Shown here: in pieces, positions 1 through 8,638 of the stretch
Layout of the letters: each line of letters starts with the position of its first letter
Numbering within the stretch: position 1 is the stretch's first letter
Assembly (NCBI RefSeq): GCF_008795955.1
Contig: NZ_VMHN01000002.1
Coordinates: forward strand, 372,001 to 436,000
Direction of reading: 5' to 3'
Length of the DNA stretch: 64,000 nt
Source: Marinobacter denitrificans
GTDB taxonomy: Bacteria; Pseudomonadota; Gammaproteobacteria; Pseudomonadales; Oleiphilaceae
The notes under the pieces: generated by a model
The model's input: the letters and a program-made list of their open reading frames with translations, nothing else
Told to the model about the DNA's origin: nothing
Database searches by the model: none
Program-made: the position numbers and the translations under genes

Positions 1-356
1 TCCTCCCGAAACACCACACGGGCAATCACCGGTACAATAACCACACCCAGGCTGGTCAGAAAGGCGCTTTCTCCGACGTGAGTAGCGTAAAAAAGGCCCA
101 TGACCCAGCAACTCATGGCAACGCCAAACACAAGTCCCACACCTGCACTGCGCTTGACCTGGTCAAGGCTCAGCCGTCTCAGCGCTGGCCAGGCAATAAC
201 CGCCAGCACAGAGCCTGCCAGTAAGAATCGCAGGGCCATAAACATCAGCGGCGGCATCAGCAGAACCGCTTCCTTGGAAAACATCCAGCTGATGGCGGCC
301 ATCAGGGTGACGACAACCAGTAAAAGGTCGGATTTATGGGTGTCCGAGAGAGGCAT
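1..356 (-). CDS. EamA/DMT-family transporter, N-terminal part
   Basis: Only the first 118 codons lie in the window; the gene continues beyond base 1. I translated it by hand from the ATG at 354-356. It begins MPLSDTHKSDLLLVVVTLMA and shows hydrophobic helices around residues 11-30, 36-58 and 72-93, with the SWMFSKEAV stretch typical of the first helix of drug/metabolite (EamA) transporters. The family exports small metabolites across the inner membrane; the substrate cannot be told from this fragment. It follows the lipase terminator on the same strand and is probably transcribed separately. Confidence 0.75.
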   Translation of the reverse strand, partial: MPLSDTHKSDLLLVVVTLMAAISWMFSKEAVLLMPPLMFMALRFLLAGSVLAVIAWPALRRLSLDQVKRSAGVGLVFGVAMSCWVMGLFYATHVGESAFLTSLGVVIVPVIARVVFRE

Positions 357-430
357 TCACAACCGCCTTGCAGAGAATAGACTGGGCCCGGTCAACAGCG
401 GGACAGCGGCGGAGTTTATCATGGACGGGT

Positions 431-452
431 AAAAATGGCTCTTCCGTGAGCC
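431..452 (-). terminator. Rho-independent terminator of the lipase gene
   Basis: Read on the minus strand, a GGCTC/GAGCC stem with a six-base loop is followed directly by ATTTTTA. It lies about 45 bases after the lipase stop and before the DMT transporter start. A second hairpin (GCGGG/CCCGC, 470-483) without a T-run lies between the two. Confidence 0.6.
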
Positions 453-495
453 GGTTGGTACTCCCTCGGGCGGGTGAGCCCGCTGGTTGCTTTTA

Positions 496-1581
496 TCAGT
501 TATCAAGCGTGTTGTAGACCAGTGTGGACATGTCCGTCTGGTCGGAGCCGGGAATCTCTACGTACTGGTCACCGGAGCCCCACCATTGCCACCAGGCGCG
601 TTTGTTATAGGTGCGGCTGGCGAAATCCACCTGAAGCCCGTTCAGGGTTGTATTGTTCACCACTGGCACCGATATGTTGCCGGTTTCTGAACCCAGAACG
701 CCGCTATGGGAAACGCCTTCGTTCATCAGGATCGGGAAGTGGTTGTAATACAGGTCAGAGGGGCCGTTCTGGCTGGACACCTTGCCTGCCAGGCTCAAGT
801 TCGAGCTGCAGGAGTCTATGCCACTACTGGTGGTCGCTCCACAGGCGGAGTGGGTGGGAACCACACCGTCGTCAGTGCCGGCAATGAACGGTTTGGTGAT
901 GCCACCATAGTAAGAACCGCCGGCCACAAATCTTAACCGTGGAATATTGTTGGGGCTCACCGCCAGATTGCGCGCTGCGTTGGTTTGCAGGTCGTTCACC
1001 ACCCCAAGCTTGCCCGGCTCAGGTTCTATGCCGGTGAAAGCACGGACGGCCTGTTTCAACGGCCAGTTATACCAGCTGTCGTTGTAGGCGATGCTCATGG
1101 CAAGGTCCGCCAGTTCGGTACCGCCGCCGGCACCGGAGTAGTCAATGGCGGCGAGGATTTTCAGTGGCTGAAGGCCTTCGGCCTGAAGCCACCGCGCCTG
1201 GTTTTCCAGCAGGTGACGGGTGACCAGATCTCCCGTGGAGTGGGACACCACAAGGCAGTAATCGTTACACAGACCCTGTTGGCTGATCTGCCGCAGCTGC
1301 TGGTAAGCCTGCTGGGCAATGTTGCCTTCCACCCGACCATCGCTGCCCCAGTCAATGCGGGCGTCGGAACGGGATAACCAGAAGGTGCGCCAGTAGTCCT
1401 CGCCGGCACTTTTTACTGCATCGAGGTTGGCAGGCGGGTTGGCCAGGTCTTCCTGCTGGAAGCCGTGAACCAGAACCACGTTGTGGCCCGCCAACTGGGC
1501 CTGGGCGGTACCGGCAAACAGTCCGCCGGCCAGGGCGACCGCAAGAGCGGTCTTACAGGCAGTTCGCTTTCTTGTTTTCAT
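496..1581 (-). CDS. Secreted triacylglycerol lipase (alpha/beta hydrolase)
   Basis: A 361-residue secreted esterase/lipase. Residues 1-28 form a Sec signal peptide ending in GTAQA. The mature protein starts with the HNVVLVHGF strand and oxyanion region (residues 33-41). The nucleophile elbow is SHSTG with Ser115, so the first Gly of the usual GxSxG is Ser. Asp237 or Asp238 (TDDGVVP) and His292 (GVSHSG) are placed to complete the triad. Four cysteines (105, 109, 247, 258) could form disulfides in the periplasm or medium. The start has a GGAG site seven bases upstream. The upstream gene on the same strand encodes a membrane-anchored protein that may help it but is not a recognisable Lif foldase. 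Confidence 0.85.
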   Translation of the reverse strand: MKTRKRTACKTALAVALAGGLFAGTAQAQLAGHNVVLVHGFQQEDLANPPANLDAVKSAGEDYWRTFWLSRSDARIDWGSDGRVEGNIAQQAYQQLRQISQQGLCNDYCLVVSHSTGDLVTRHLLENQARWLQAEGLQPLKILAAIDYSGAGGGTELADLAMSIAYNDSWYNWPLKQAVRAFTGIEPEPGKLGVVNDLQTNAARNLAVSPNNIPRLRFVAGGSYYGGITKPFIAGTDDGVVPTHSACGATTSSGIDSCSSNLSLAGKVSSQNGPSDLYYNHFPILMNEGVSHSGVLGSETGNISVPVVNNTTLNGLQVDFASRTYNKRAWWQWWGSGDQYVEIPGSDQTDMSTLVYNTLDN

Positions 1582-1701
1582 AAAAGCTCCGTCTTTATTC
1601 CATTGTTGTTATTGCAAGACGTTTATCCGGTTGCTGGCCCATTGTTCGGGCTTCTTTTAACCGGCACTACCCGGCGTCGAGCCGGTGCGGCATTGCCGCC
1701 A

Positions 1702-2772
1702 TCAGAACTTGTCCGCCAGCTGCCGAAGCAGGGCGGCGCGTTGCTCTGATTCAGGATCGCTCGCCGGGGTGTCGGTCAGCCCGTCCAGGTCCGGCGGCGA
1801 GAATGAATAGCCCTCCTCAGGGCCAAAGCCATAATCCGTGCGATCGCCGGGTCTTGCCGGCAGGCGGCGGATCTGCAGGTGACGGAGTTCCAGCTCGCCG
1901 GTGATCTTCCGCTTGGCGATAACCGAGCCGTGGGCCTTCAGCTCCAGGGTGTCGGTGGTTCCGTCCAGTCGTTTCTCATCCTGTAACTGGGCCACTGCAC
2001 GGCCGTTATGGTAAAGCTGCGCCGACAGGGCGTAGAAGCCGGGTTCGTTGGCTTCAAAGTGAACCGGTATTACCAGGTCGTTGTTGCTCACCCGGGGGCT
2101 TCCCAGCCCATCGAATTCGCCCAGGTCGGGTTCGATCATCAGGGTAGAGGCGTGGCGTACGGGTTGGCCGTCGATGCTGGCTTCGACAATCAGGCGGTAT
2201 TCTCCCGGCTCGGCATCAGCCTCGATCACGCCTTCGTAGTAATTGTCGCCTGAGGTATTGCTCAGTGAAGAGCTGGCGTGTTGCCGGCGGGCTTCTGTGG
2301 ACTCCAGAGTGACCTCCAGGCGGTCGGAGACTACCGATGAACCGGTGATTGTGGCCACAACAAGAATATCTTCGTCCTGCACAAAGCGATACTTCTCTAG
2401 GGTCACCGTAAATCGCCCATCGCCTTCCAGGGGTAACTCAATCGGCTCGAATCGATTGCCTCTGTAGGCATTCGCCTGTTCTTCCGACAGTGGGATGGAG
2501 TATTCGGGATAGCGGATATTCTGTGTGTATTGCTCAGCCGTGCTGGCGAGCATGAAGCCCAGGGCATCCTCCGGGGGCTCAGGCGTTGGGGGTGGCATTG
2601 GATCGTCAGCAATGCCAGGCGAAGGAGCATCAGAGGTGTCAGACAGTGGCTCTGCGGGCTGGGTGCCAGGAAGCCAGGCGAAGCGGAGCGGGTTTTCAGC
2701 CGCCAGCAGGTAACCCAGCCCGATAGCGCCGGATATAACGAGGGTGAGGGTCAACAGAGCCCGCAGTGGCAT
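1702..2772 (-). CDS. Membrane-anchored conserved protein beside the lipase
   Basis: A 356-residue protein I cannot assign with certainty. It has an N-terminal membrane anchor (residues 1-24, uncleaved signal or TM helix), a Pro-rich linker at about 45-70, then a segment RYPEYSIPL...RGNRFEPIELPL and a beta-rich body with Ig-like strands (about 110-300). This layout recalls DUF4785-type or similar secreted beta-sandwich proteins. It sits 120 bases upstream of the lipase on the same strand, where pseudomonads carry the lipase foldase gene, but I do not see the foldase RxxFDY motif. An AAGGA site precedes the ATG. A role in lipase secretion or folding is inference from position only. Confidence 0.6.
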   Translation of the reverse strand: MPLRALLTLTLVISGAIGLGYLLAAENPLRFAWLPGTQPAEPLSDTSDAPSPGIADDPMPPPTPEPPEDALGFMLASTAEQYTQNIRYPEYSIPLSEEQANAYRGNRFEPIELPLEGDGRFTVTLEKYRFVQDEDILVVATITGSSVVSDRLEVTLESTEARRQHASSSLSNTSGDNYYEGVIEADAEPGEYRLIVEASIDGQPVRHASTLMIEPDLGEFDGLGSPRVSNNDLVIPVHFEANEPGFYALSAQLYHNGRAVAQLQDEKRLDGTTDTLELKAHGSVIAKRKITGELELRHLQIRRLPARPGDRTDYGFGPEEGYSFSPPDLDGLTDTPASDPESEQRAALLRQLADKF

Positions 2773-2842
2773 CGTCAGATCCTTGTTGGTGGTATTTCGT
2801 ATATGACGAGAACGTCACTTTTTTATTGTTCTTCTAACATAA

Positions 2843-2877
2843 CGGGCCAAATTTGTTTCTGGCAAAAATTTGGCCCG
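2843..2877. terminator. Perfect 12-bp inverted repeat, possible terminator
   Basis: CGGGCCAAATTT and its exact complement flank an 11-base loop, downstream of the yceI stop on the minus strand and upstream of the lipase-neighbour gene. There is no immediate T-run beyond the stem, so the terminator call is moderate. Confidence 0.4.
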
Positions 2878-2922
2878 ATTGTGTAACAAAATGTGTCCAG
2901 GGTGTGAGGCGCGTCACATCTT

Positions 2923-3525
2923 TCACAGCCAGCCGGAATCCCGGACCGCTTCCAGGCCAAACCGCAGGCGCACTTCGTCACCTACCAGGTCATCCTCGAT
3001 GCCATAGGTCATGCCCCAGTCGCTGCGATTGATGGTCGTCTCTGCGGTGAGGCCGAGGGTGTAATCCTTGTGACCGATGGGGTATTCGGCGGATTTGTTG
3101 AGGGTAACCTTTACATCCACCGGCTGGGTCTGGCCAAGGAGGGTGAGGTCGCCGGTGACAACACCCGCGTTGTCTCCGGTAGATTCGAACCCTGTCACTT
3201 CAAAGGTGATGTCGGGGAATTTCTTGCTGTCGAGGAAATCGTCCTTGCGCAGGTGGTCGTCCCGTTTATCGTGGTTGGTAAATACGCTTTTGCTTCTGAA
3301 AGTCAGCTTGCCGGAGGTGAGTTGTTTCTCTTCCTCGTCGTATTCAAATTGCCCCTCCACCTCCCGGAACATGCCCATCACCGGCGCATAACCGATATGC
3401 ATCACTTCAAACGCCATGGAGAAATGCTCGTCATCAATGACATAGGTTTCCGGCGCTGCCATTAGGGCTGGAGCGGTCAGCACCATGCTGATGGCAAATA
3501 CAGACTTTGATAGAAAGGTTTTCAT
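2923..3525 (-). CDS. yceI: YceI-family periplasmic protein
   Basis: A 200-residue periplasmic lipocalin-like protein that binds isoprenoid-type lipids in characterised homologues. A signal peptide (residues 1-22, ending ALMA) precedes the family opening YVIDDEHFSMAFEVMHIG. The FRSKSVFTNHDKRDDHLRKDDF block and the DITFEV strand are classic YceI features. The ATG at 3525 was chosen over a longer reading because it starts a signal peptide, has GGGAGA upstream, and overlaps the stop of the CDP-alcohol transferase by four bases (ATGA), which implies translational coupling. Pairing of a lipid-binding protein with a lipid headgroup enzyme is suggestive, but the ligand is unknown. Confidence 0.9.
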   Translation of the reverse strand: MKTFLSKSVFAISMVLTAPALMAAPETYVIDDEHFSMAFEVMHIGYAPVMGMFREVEGQFEYDEEEKQLTSGKLTFRSKSVFTNHDKRDDHLRKDDFLDSKKFPDITFEVTGFESTGDNAGVVTGDLTLLGQTQPVDVKVTLNKSAEYPIGHKDYTLGLTAETTINRSDWGMTYGIEDDLVGDEVRLRFGLEAVRDSGWL

Positions 3526-4244
3526 GGCTGTCTCCCAGTTTGATAAAGCCAGCGCAGATCTGTAGAGAACGAATAACACAACAGCGCCAGCGCGATCGCG
3601 AGTGTCCAGTTTGCAAACGCCGCTGAAGTGACCGGCAGGATGGCAATCATCAGGGTCACCACCTGCCAGACACACACGGTTTTACGCCGAAAGCTCTCCG
3701 GCAATGGCTGGTTCATAAAAGTCAGCCAATGGCCGGCAGCCACAAAGGCATAACGCATTAATCCCAGCGCCAGAACCCAGGCGCCGGCTTTCTCAAGTGC
3801 CAGCACGGCAACACAGAGCCCCAGAATAAACAATGCGTCCAGCTCCATGTCGAAGCGGGCACCAAAGGCGGTGGTGGAATGGGTGGTCCGGGCAATGGCA
3901 CCATCAACTCCGTCCAGCACCAGGGCGAACAAACACAATGCTCCGTATAGCCACAACCAGTTATCCAGTCTGGCAATGAAAGGAGCCAGGCTCACCAGCA
4001 ATACAACCATTGCGGCGCGTACCAGCGTAGCCCGATTGGCCCAGCCAAAGTCCCGGCCGGAGGGCCAGCGGCAGATAACCGGGAGGGCAATGGCCAGATA
4101 CAGCAATGCCGCGATACCATAGAGCCCCGCAGAAATCTGCCACCCGATACCGGCGGCGGCAACCAGCAGGGCAGTCAGGCCGGCTCCCCAAATAAGGTCT
4201 GCTGCCACGGGCAGCTGAAATGTCCGGGTTCGGGAATCCATCAT
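3522..4244 (-). CDS. CDP-alcohol phosphatidyltransferase family membrane enzyme
   Basis: A 240-residue polytopic inner-membrane enzyme. It carries the complete family signature D-x2-D-G-x2-A-R-x8-G-x3-D-x3-D (Asp111, Asp114, Gly115, Arg119, Gly128, Asp132, Asp136), so it should transfer a CDP-linked alcohol or phosphatidyl group. About six hydrophobic helices are visible. The acceptor is not predictable; it is not an evident PssA, PgsA or Pcs. Two ATGs (4244 and 4241) follow an AGAGG site; the later one has the better spacing. It is the first gene of a two-gene operon with yceI and diverges from the dehydrogenase operon across an 82-base gap, which suggests a shared pathway. Confidence 0.85.
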   Translation of the reverse strand: MMDSRTRTFQLPVAADLIWGAGLTALLVAAAGIGWQISAGLYGIAALLYLAIALPVICRWPSGRDFGWANRATLVRAAMVVLLVSLAPFIARLDNWLWLYGALCLFALVLDGVDGAIARTTHSTTAFGARFDMELDALFILGLCVAVLALEKAGAWVLALGLMRYAFVAAGHWLTFMNQPLPESFRRKTVCVWQVVTLMIAILPVTSAAFANWTLAIALALLCYSFSTDLRWLYQTGRQP

Positions 4245-4326
4245 CAAACCTCTGCGTATGTGCTTATCGATGCACTATTCTCCATGAACTATAGTTGCTT
4301 ACGTGCGCTGTAAGGAAACAGACGAT

Positions 4327-5343
4327 ATGACAAACGCATTCTGGGTTACGGGCCCTCTGGAAGGGGGAATTCACCCGGCGACTTTTGACCATTATCCTCC
4401 GTCCGCTGAGGCTGCCGACGATCCGGCGGTAGAGGTCCAGACACTGTATTCCGGCATCAGCCGAGGCACCGAGGCCTTGGTTTACACCAATCAGGTACCT
4501 GAGTCCGAGTTCCTTACGATGCGGGCACCATTTCAGGAAGGTGATTTTCCATTTCCGGTCAAGTATGGGTACGCCAATGTCGGGCGGGTAAGCTCTGGCC
4601 CCGATGATCTGTTGGGTCGGACTGTGTTCTGCCTGTTTCCTCACCAGACCAGCTACCGTCTGCCTGCCTCTGCAGTTGTACCCTTACCGCAGGGGCTGCC
4701 GCCCGGCCGGGCCGTGCTGGCTGCAAACATGGAAACGGCGATAAATGGGCTTTGGGATGCAGCCCCCCGGATCGGCGACCGGATTGCCGTCGTGGGTCTT
4801 GGGGTTGTGGGCCTGCTGGTGGCATGGCTCGCCAGCAGGATACCGGGCACCCGGGTAACCGCGCTGGACACCAACGCCGGCCGTCAGGACGTTGCCGAAT
4901 CCCTGGGGCTTGCTTTTCAGACCCGTTCCGGGCAGGACGACCATGATCTGGTTATTCATGCCAGTGGCCATCCTGAAGGCTTGCAAACGTCACTGCAACT
5001 GGCGGGTATGGAAGGGCGAATTGTTGAAATGAGCTGGTATGGGGCGCAAACAGTTCCCGTACCTCTTGGTCATGCCTTTCACTCCCGGCGCCTGACAATA
5101 CGCTCAAGCCAGGTTGGGCACCTTCATCCCTCCCAGGTGCCGCGCTGGACCTATCGTGACCGCATGTCCCTGGCTCTGGAGCTGTTAAAGGACGACGCTC
5201 TGGACAATCTCATAACCGGTGAAGGTCCCTTCGAAGCATTACCTGAGATTATGGCCTCTCTGGCTGGAGGGCCCCGCATTGGGCCAGCCTTCCCGTCTGC
5301 TTCGGAAACCCTCTGCCATCGTATTGTCTATAACCACTCTTGA
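4327..5343 (+). CDS. Zinc-less MDR-family oxidoreductase
   Basis: A 338-residue medium-chain dehydrogenase/reductase. The N-terminal GroES-like half has SGISRGTE where zinc alcohol dehydrogenases have their catalytic cysteine, so catalytic zinc is probably absent. The Rossmann half begins [15 protein letters not shown] (about residues 157-171), a GxGxxG nucleotide-binding turn, followed by ALDTNAGRQ. The ATG at 4327 has AAGGAAA upstream; an in-frame start 24 bases earlier lacks one. It is the first of four tightly packed genes with the PTPS-like, glycosyltransferase-methyltransferase and flippase-like genes. The substrate is unknown; BchC-like and similar zinc-free members show the same SRGTE segment. 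Confidence 0.75.
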   Translation: MTNAFWVTGPLEGGIHPATFDHYPPSAEAADDPAVEVQTLYSGISRGTEALVYTNQVPESEFLTMRAPFQEGDFPFPVKYGYANVGRVSSGPDDLLGRTVFCLFPHQTSYRLPASAVVPLPQGLPPGRAVLAANMETAINGLWDAAPRIGDRIAVVGLGVVGLLVAWLASRIPGTRVTALDTNAGRQDVAESLGLAFQTRSGQDDHDLVIHASGHPEGLQTSLQLAGMEGRIVEMSWYGAQTVPVPLGHAFHSRRLTIRSSQVGHLHPSQVPRWTYRDRMSLALELLKDDALDNLITGEGPFEALPEIMASLAGGPRIGPAFPSASETLCHRIVYNHS

Positions 5344-5375
5344 ATTCTCACATTTGCACCAAGGAAACAGATCCT

Positions 5376-5774
5376 ATGTTCAGCCTTACTGTCAGGGACC
5401 ACATAATGATCGCCCACAGCTTCAAAGGAGAAATTTTCGGCCCGGCCCAGGGCCTGCACGGGGCGACCTACGTAGTTGACGTGACCTTTGAAAGAGAAGC
5501 ACTGGACGAAGATGACCTGATCGTCGATATCGGCCTGGCATCTGAAGTTCTCTCGCAAGTGATTGCCGAATTCAATATGAAGAACCTGGACGATATCGAG
5601 GAATTCTCGGGCCGTAACACCACCACAGAGTTCATGGCTGCCACAGTATTTGATCGTATGGCAGCGGCCATCCATAAAGGCAGACTGGGGGAAACCGGTA
5701 AGGGCCTGTGTGGCATGAAGGTCACCCTCGGTGAGTCTCACATTGCCTGGGCCAGCTACCATGGCAAGCTTTGA
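5376..5774 (+). CDS. 6-pyruvoyl-tetrahydropterin synthase-like protein, degenerate active site
   Basis: A 132-residue member of the PTPS/QueD (T-fold) family. The fold is recognisable from MIAHSF (His14), LHGATY (His28), [15 protein letters not shown] matching the usual N-x-T-x-E helix (Glu85) and VTLGES with Glu120. Key residues are changed: the third zinc ligand of the HGH motif is Ala30, no cysteine precedes LHG, and the LDHxxLN catalytic histidine region reads NLDDIEEF. It is unlikely to run the normal 6-pyruvoyl- or 6-carboxy-tetrahydropterin reaction. The ATG at 5376 has AAGGAAA upstream; the longer reading begins before the preceding stop. It overlaps the next gene by about 14 bases. 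Confidence 0.75.
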   Translation: MFSLTVRDHIMIAHSFKGEIFGPAQGLHGATYVVDVTFEREALDEDDLIVDIGLASEVLSQVIAEFNMKNLDDIEEFSGRNTTTEFMAATVFDRMAAAIHKGRLGETGKGLCGMKVTLGESHIAWASYHGKL

Positions 5775-7707
5775 TACTCCGCCACGGGTGCTCTTCGTTG
5801 TTCCTGGCGATCCTGACCAGAACACCGGTGGTTATCGGTACGTCCGTCGGATAGCCGAAGGTTTCATCGACATTGGCGTGGAGGCCTCTCGCGAAGGGCT
5901 GAATGGTGTTTTCCCGATCCCCGACCGCCTCGCAGAGGCGTCACTGGAGAGCCTGTTGGCGGGCCTGGCTGATGGTTCTGTCGTTGTTCTCGATGGGTTG
6001 GCCATGGGCGGGCTGCCGGATGTTGTGGCCGCCCACGCAGGGCGTTTGAGTATGGTAGCGCTGGTGCATCACCCATTGGCGGATGAAACCGGCCTGGCGG
6101 CTCCTGCCCGGGACTGGCTTTTCCGGGTCGAACGCAGGGCGCTCGCTGTTGTGGCGGGGGTAATCACCACCAGTCGGCACACGGCTGAGCGGCTACTTGA
6201 CTACAACGTGCCTGCAAAACGTATTCGTGTAGTGGAGCCGGGGTCTGACACGGTCACTCCTGAATCTCCTGGCGACGAACGGTCAACCGAGCCCGATAGC
6301 GGCCTCAATGTGCTGTGTGTCGCACACCTCTCTCCCCGCAAGGCACAGCATCATCTCATCGAAGCCCTGAGTGACCTTCAACACCTGGCCTGGTATTGCA
6401 CGCTGGCCGGCTCAACAGATCGGGACGAAACCTACGGCCACCGGATACGGGAGCTTATACTTGAGCACGGCCTTGAGACGCGAATCACTCTGGCCGGGGA
6501 GCTGGACGATGACGGCCTGGCCGCGGCCTATGAACGCGCGGATATCTTTGTGTTGCCATCCGTGTACGAAGGGTATGGCATGGTGATTGATGAAGCTCTC
6601 GCGGCGGGCCTGCCGGTCATCACAACCGATGGTGGAGCCCTAGCGAGCACGGGTAATCGACCGGGAATATGTCAGTACCCGGCCGGCGATACGGTAAGGC
6701 TGAGAGCCTGCCTCAAAGAATGGCTGAGTGATCCACAAGAGTTGCTGCGGATGACACGGCAGGCGAATACAGAAGCCCAATGCCTGCGCCGCTGGAGCCT
6801 GGCAGTGACGGAGTTCAGAGACGCCCTTGAAAGCCTGCTTCCGCCTGCTGATCTTACAACCTTCGACAGCGACTGGCTGACGCTGCGGGAGCCGGCAGAC
6901 CATCGGGCCCGTAACCGTTCGTTGATGGCAGAGGTACTGAGCTGGGCCGAGCATGAGTACAACACTCCGAATACAGCGAGTGGTCAGCATGCGCCGCCCT
7001 TGCTGGTAGCCGATCTGGGGGCGGGCACGGGCTCCAATGCCAGATACCTGGTGCCGGCCTTGACCGTGCCCCAACGCTGGGTTCTGCTTGACCAGGACGA
7101 ACACCTGCTGTCGTTGGCCTCCGACCGGGTGGAACATCTGGATGTGCCACTGGAAACCCGGGTCTGTCAATTGACATACCAGACCCTGGCCAGCCAGATT
7201 CCGGATGATACCCGGCTGGTAACTGCCTCGGCACTGATTGACCTGATGTCTGCGGAATGGCTGAAGGCACTTGCCAGCGCTGTGGCTGAGCGTCGTGCCG
7301 GGCTGTTGATTGTGCTTACCTATGATGGTCGTTTTGAGTTGTCGCCAGCAGAGGCCGACGACCACTGGATTCTGGAATCGGTCAATGCCCATCAACATCG
7401 CGAAAAGGGGGCGGGGGCTGCCATGGGCCCGGACGCAACCACCTATTTACAGACGCGCCTGCAAACCTACGGCTATCAAACATCTGTTGCACCAAGCCCC
7501 TGGCAGCTAACAGCGGAACAGGCGGCGTTACAGGTTGCGTTACTGAAAGGCTGGCAACAGGCAGTGCAAGAGCAGTGTTCTGGTGAGCTGGAGCGCGCCA
7601 CACGCTGGTTTGATAAACGACTGGCCCAGGCACGGGCAAAAAAGCTGACCATTCGCGTTGTCCATCAGGACCTTTTCGCCCGGCCCGCATTCGAACATGC
7701 CCTCTGA
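5761..7707 (+). CDS. GT4 glycosyltransferase fused to a SAM methyltransferase
   Basis: A 648-residue two-domain cytoplasmic enzyme. Residues 1-370 form a GT-B glycosyltransferase of family 4: VLFVVPGDP with NTGGYRYV at the N-terminus and the [11 protein letters not shown] (EX7E) nucleotide-sugar motif near 265. After a linker, residues of about 395-640 hold a class I SAM-dependent methyltransferase with motif [15 protein letters not shown] near 415 and LLDQDEHLL after it. The domain pair suggests sequential glycosylation and methylation of one small molecule. The ATG at 5761 lies inside the end of the PTPS-like gene, so translation is probably coupled; no strong ribosome site is visible. A GTG at 5731 is an alternative start. 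Confidence 0.8.
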   Translation: MASFDTPPRVLFVVPGDPDQNTGGYRYVRRIAEGFIDIGVEASREGLNGVFPIPDRLAEASLESLLAGLADGSVVVLDGLAMGGLPDVVAAHAGRLSMVALVHHPLADETGLAAPARDWLFRVERRALAVVAGVITTSRHTAERLLDYNVPAKRIRVVEPGSDTVTPESPGDERSTEPDSGLNVLCVAHLSPRKAQHHLIEALSDLQHLAWYCTLAGSTDRDETYGHRIRELILEHGLETRITLAGELDDDGLAAAYERADIFVLPSVYEGYGMVIDEALAAGLPVITTDGGALASTGNRPGICQYPAGDTVRLRACLKEWLSDPQELLRMTRQANTEAQCLRRWSLAVTEFRDALESLLPPADLTTFDSDWLTLREPADHRARNRSLMAEVLSWAEHEYNTPNTASGQHAPPLLVADLGAGTGSNARYLVPALTVPQRWVLLDQDEHLLSLASDRVEHLDVPLETRVCQLTYQTLASQIPDDTRLVTASALIDLMSAEWLKALASAVAERRAGLLIVLTYDGRFELSPAEADDHWILESVNAHQHREKGAGAAMGPDATTYLQTRLQTYGYQTSVAPSPWQLTAEQAALQVALLKGWQQAVQEQCSGELERATRWFDKRLAQARAKKLTIRVVHQDLFARPAFEHAL

Positions 7708-8638
7708 TATGTCCCGGGCCAGTTTGCCCATCTGGTTGCGGTGGGCTTTCACCCTGTTGTTGTTGCTAACCACGGCGATCTTTCTTGATACCTCCGTGAT
7801 CGGTGAGGAGCTAGCCGCATTCTCCCTGCCAATGCTGCTGGCAGCGATGGTGATTTCAGTGTTCCAGGTAATGGTATCGGCCTGGCGCTGGCGCTACACC
7901 GCCGGGCGGCTGGGCATCGAACTGCCTTTTAGCGCGGCGGTTCGGGAATACTATCTGGCAACGTTCCTGAACCAGGTACTGCCCGGTGGTGTCCTGGGGG
8001 ACGTTAACCGCGCCTGGCGCCACAGCCTTGATTCCGGATCTCGGCTGGGCGCTGTTCATGCAGTAATGATTGAAAGGCTGTCCGGCCAGTTGGTGATGAT
8101 TTCCGTTGCGCTGGGCCTGGGTACATGGCTCGCACTGTTCCAGGGGCAGACTGCGGGAATGGTCTCGGATCTCGGCGGGCTGACCATCAGCGTTGCTGTC
8201 ATGGTGATGATTGTGTTGGGCCTCGTTGCCAGGTTCTGGGCACGGGGCAGGGGGTATGTCCATGCGTTGCGCCGGGATATCCGTAAGTCATTGGTGAGCT
8301 GGCCCGCAATAGTGGTGCAGCTGGGTTCGTCCGCCGTGGTGGTGGCGACTTATCTGGGGGTATTCGCAATTCTGGCGTTCGGGGCCGGGTACTGGGCAGG
8401 TGCGCTAGAGGTACTCATCCTGATCGCGCTCTGCAGTCTGTTATTGCTGGCAATGGCCGTCCCCGTCAGCGTGGCTGGCTGGGGAGTGCGTGAGGGCGCT
8501 GCGGCACTTTTATGGCCGTTGGTCGGGTTGCCTGCTGAGCAGGGGGTGGCGCTGAGCGTGGGCTATGGGCTGGCGGTGTTGGTTTCGAGCTTGCCAGGCG
8601 TACTGTTTCTTCTCAGTGGCCGTCGGCCCGTTCACTGA
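7697..8638 (+). CDS. UPF0104 / LPG-synthase transmembrane-domain protein
   Basis: A 313-residue inner-membrane protein with about eight hydrophobic helices, matching the flippase-like half of lysylphosphatidylglycerol synthase (UPF0104, YbhN-like). The diagnostic NQVLPGGVLGDVNRAW loop lies at about residues 86-101 and a VSVAGWGVREGA loop near 265. It has no C-terminal aminoacyl-transferase domain, so it should move or bind a lipid rather than aminoacylate it. It overlaps the glycosyltransferase-methyltransferase gene by 11 bases; a second ATG at 7709 is an alternative. Its 3' end overlaps the convergent reductase gene by 26 bases. Confidence 0.8.
   Translation: MPSDMSRASLPIWLRWAFTLLLLLTTAIFLDTSVIGEELAAFSLPMLLAAMVISVFQVMVSAWRWRYTAGRLGIELPFSAAVREYYLATFLNQVLPGGVLGDVNRAWRHSLDSGSRLGAVHAVMIERLSGQLVMISVALGLGTWLALFQGQTAGMVSDLGGLTISVAVMVMIVLGLVARFWARGRGYVHALRRDIRKSLVSWPAIVVQLGSSAVVVATYLGVFAILAFGAGYWAGALEVLILIALCSLLLLAMAVPVSVAGWGVREGAAALLWPLVGLPAEQGVALSVGYGLAVLVSSLPGVLFLLSGRRPVH

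Noticed and set aside
6640..7398. A 252-codon reading opposite the glycosyltransferase-methyltransferase gene
   Set aside because: It is an antisense shadow; the plus-strand domains are unmistakable.
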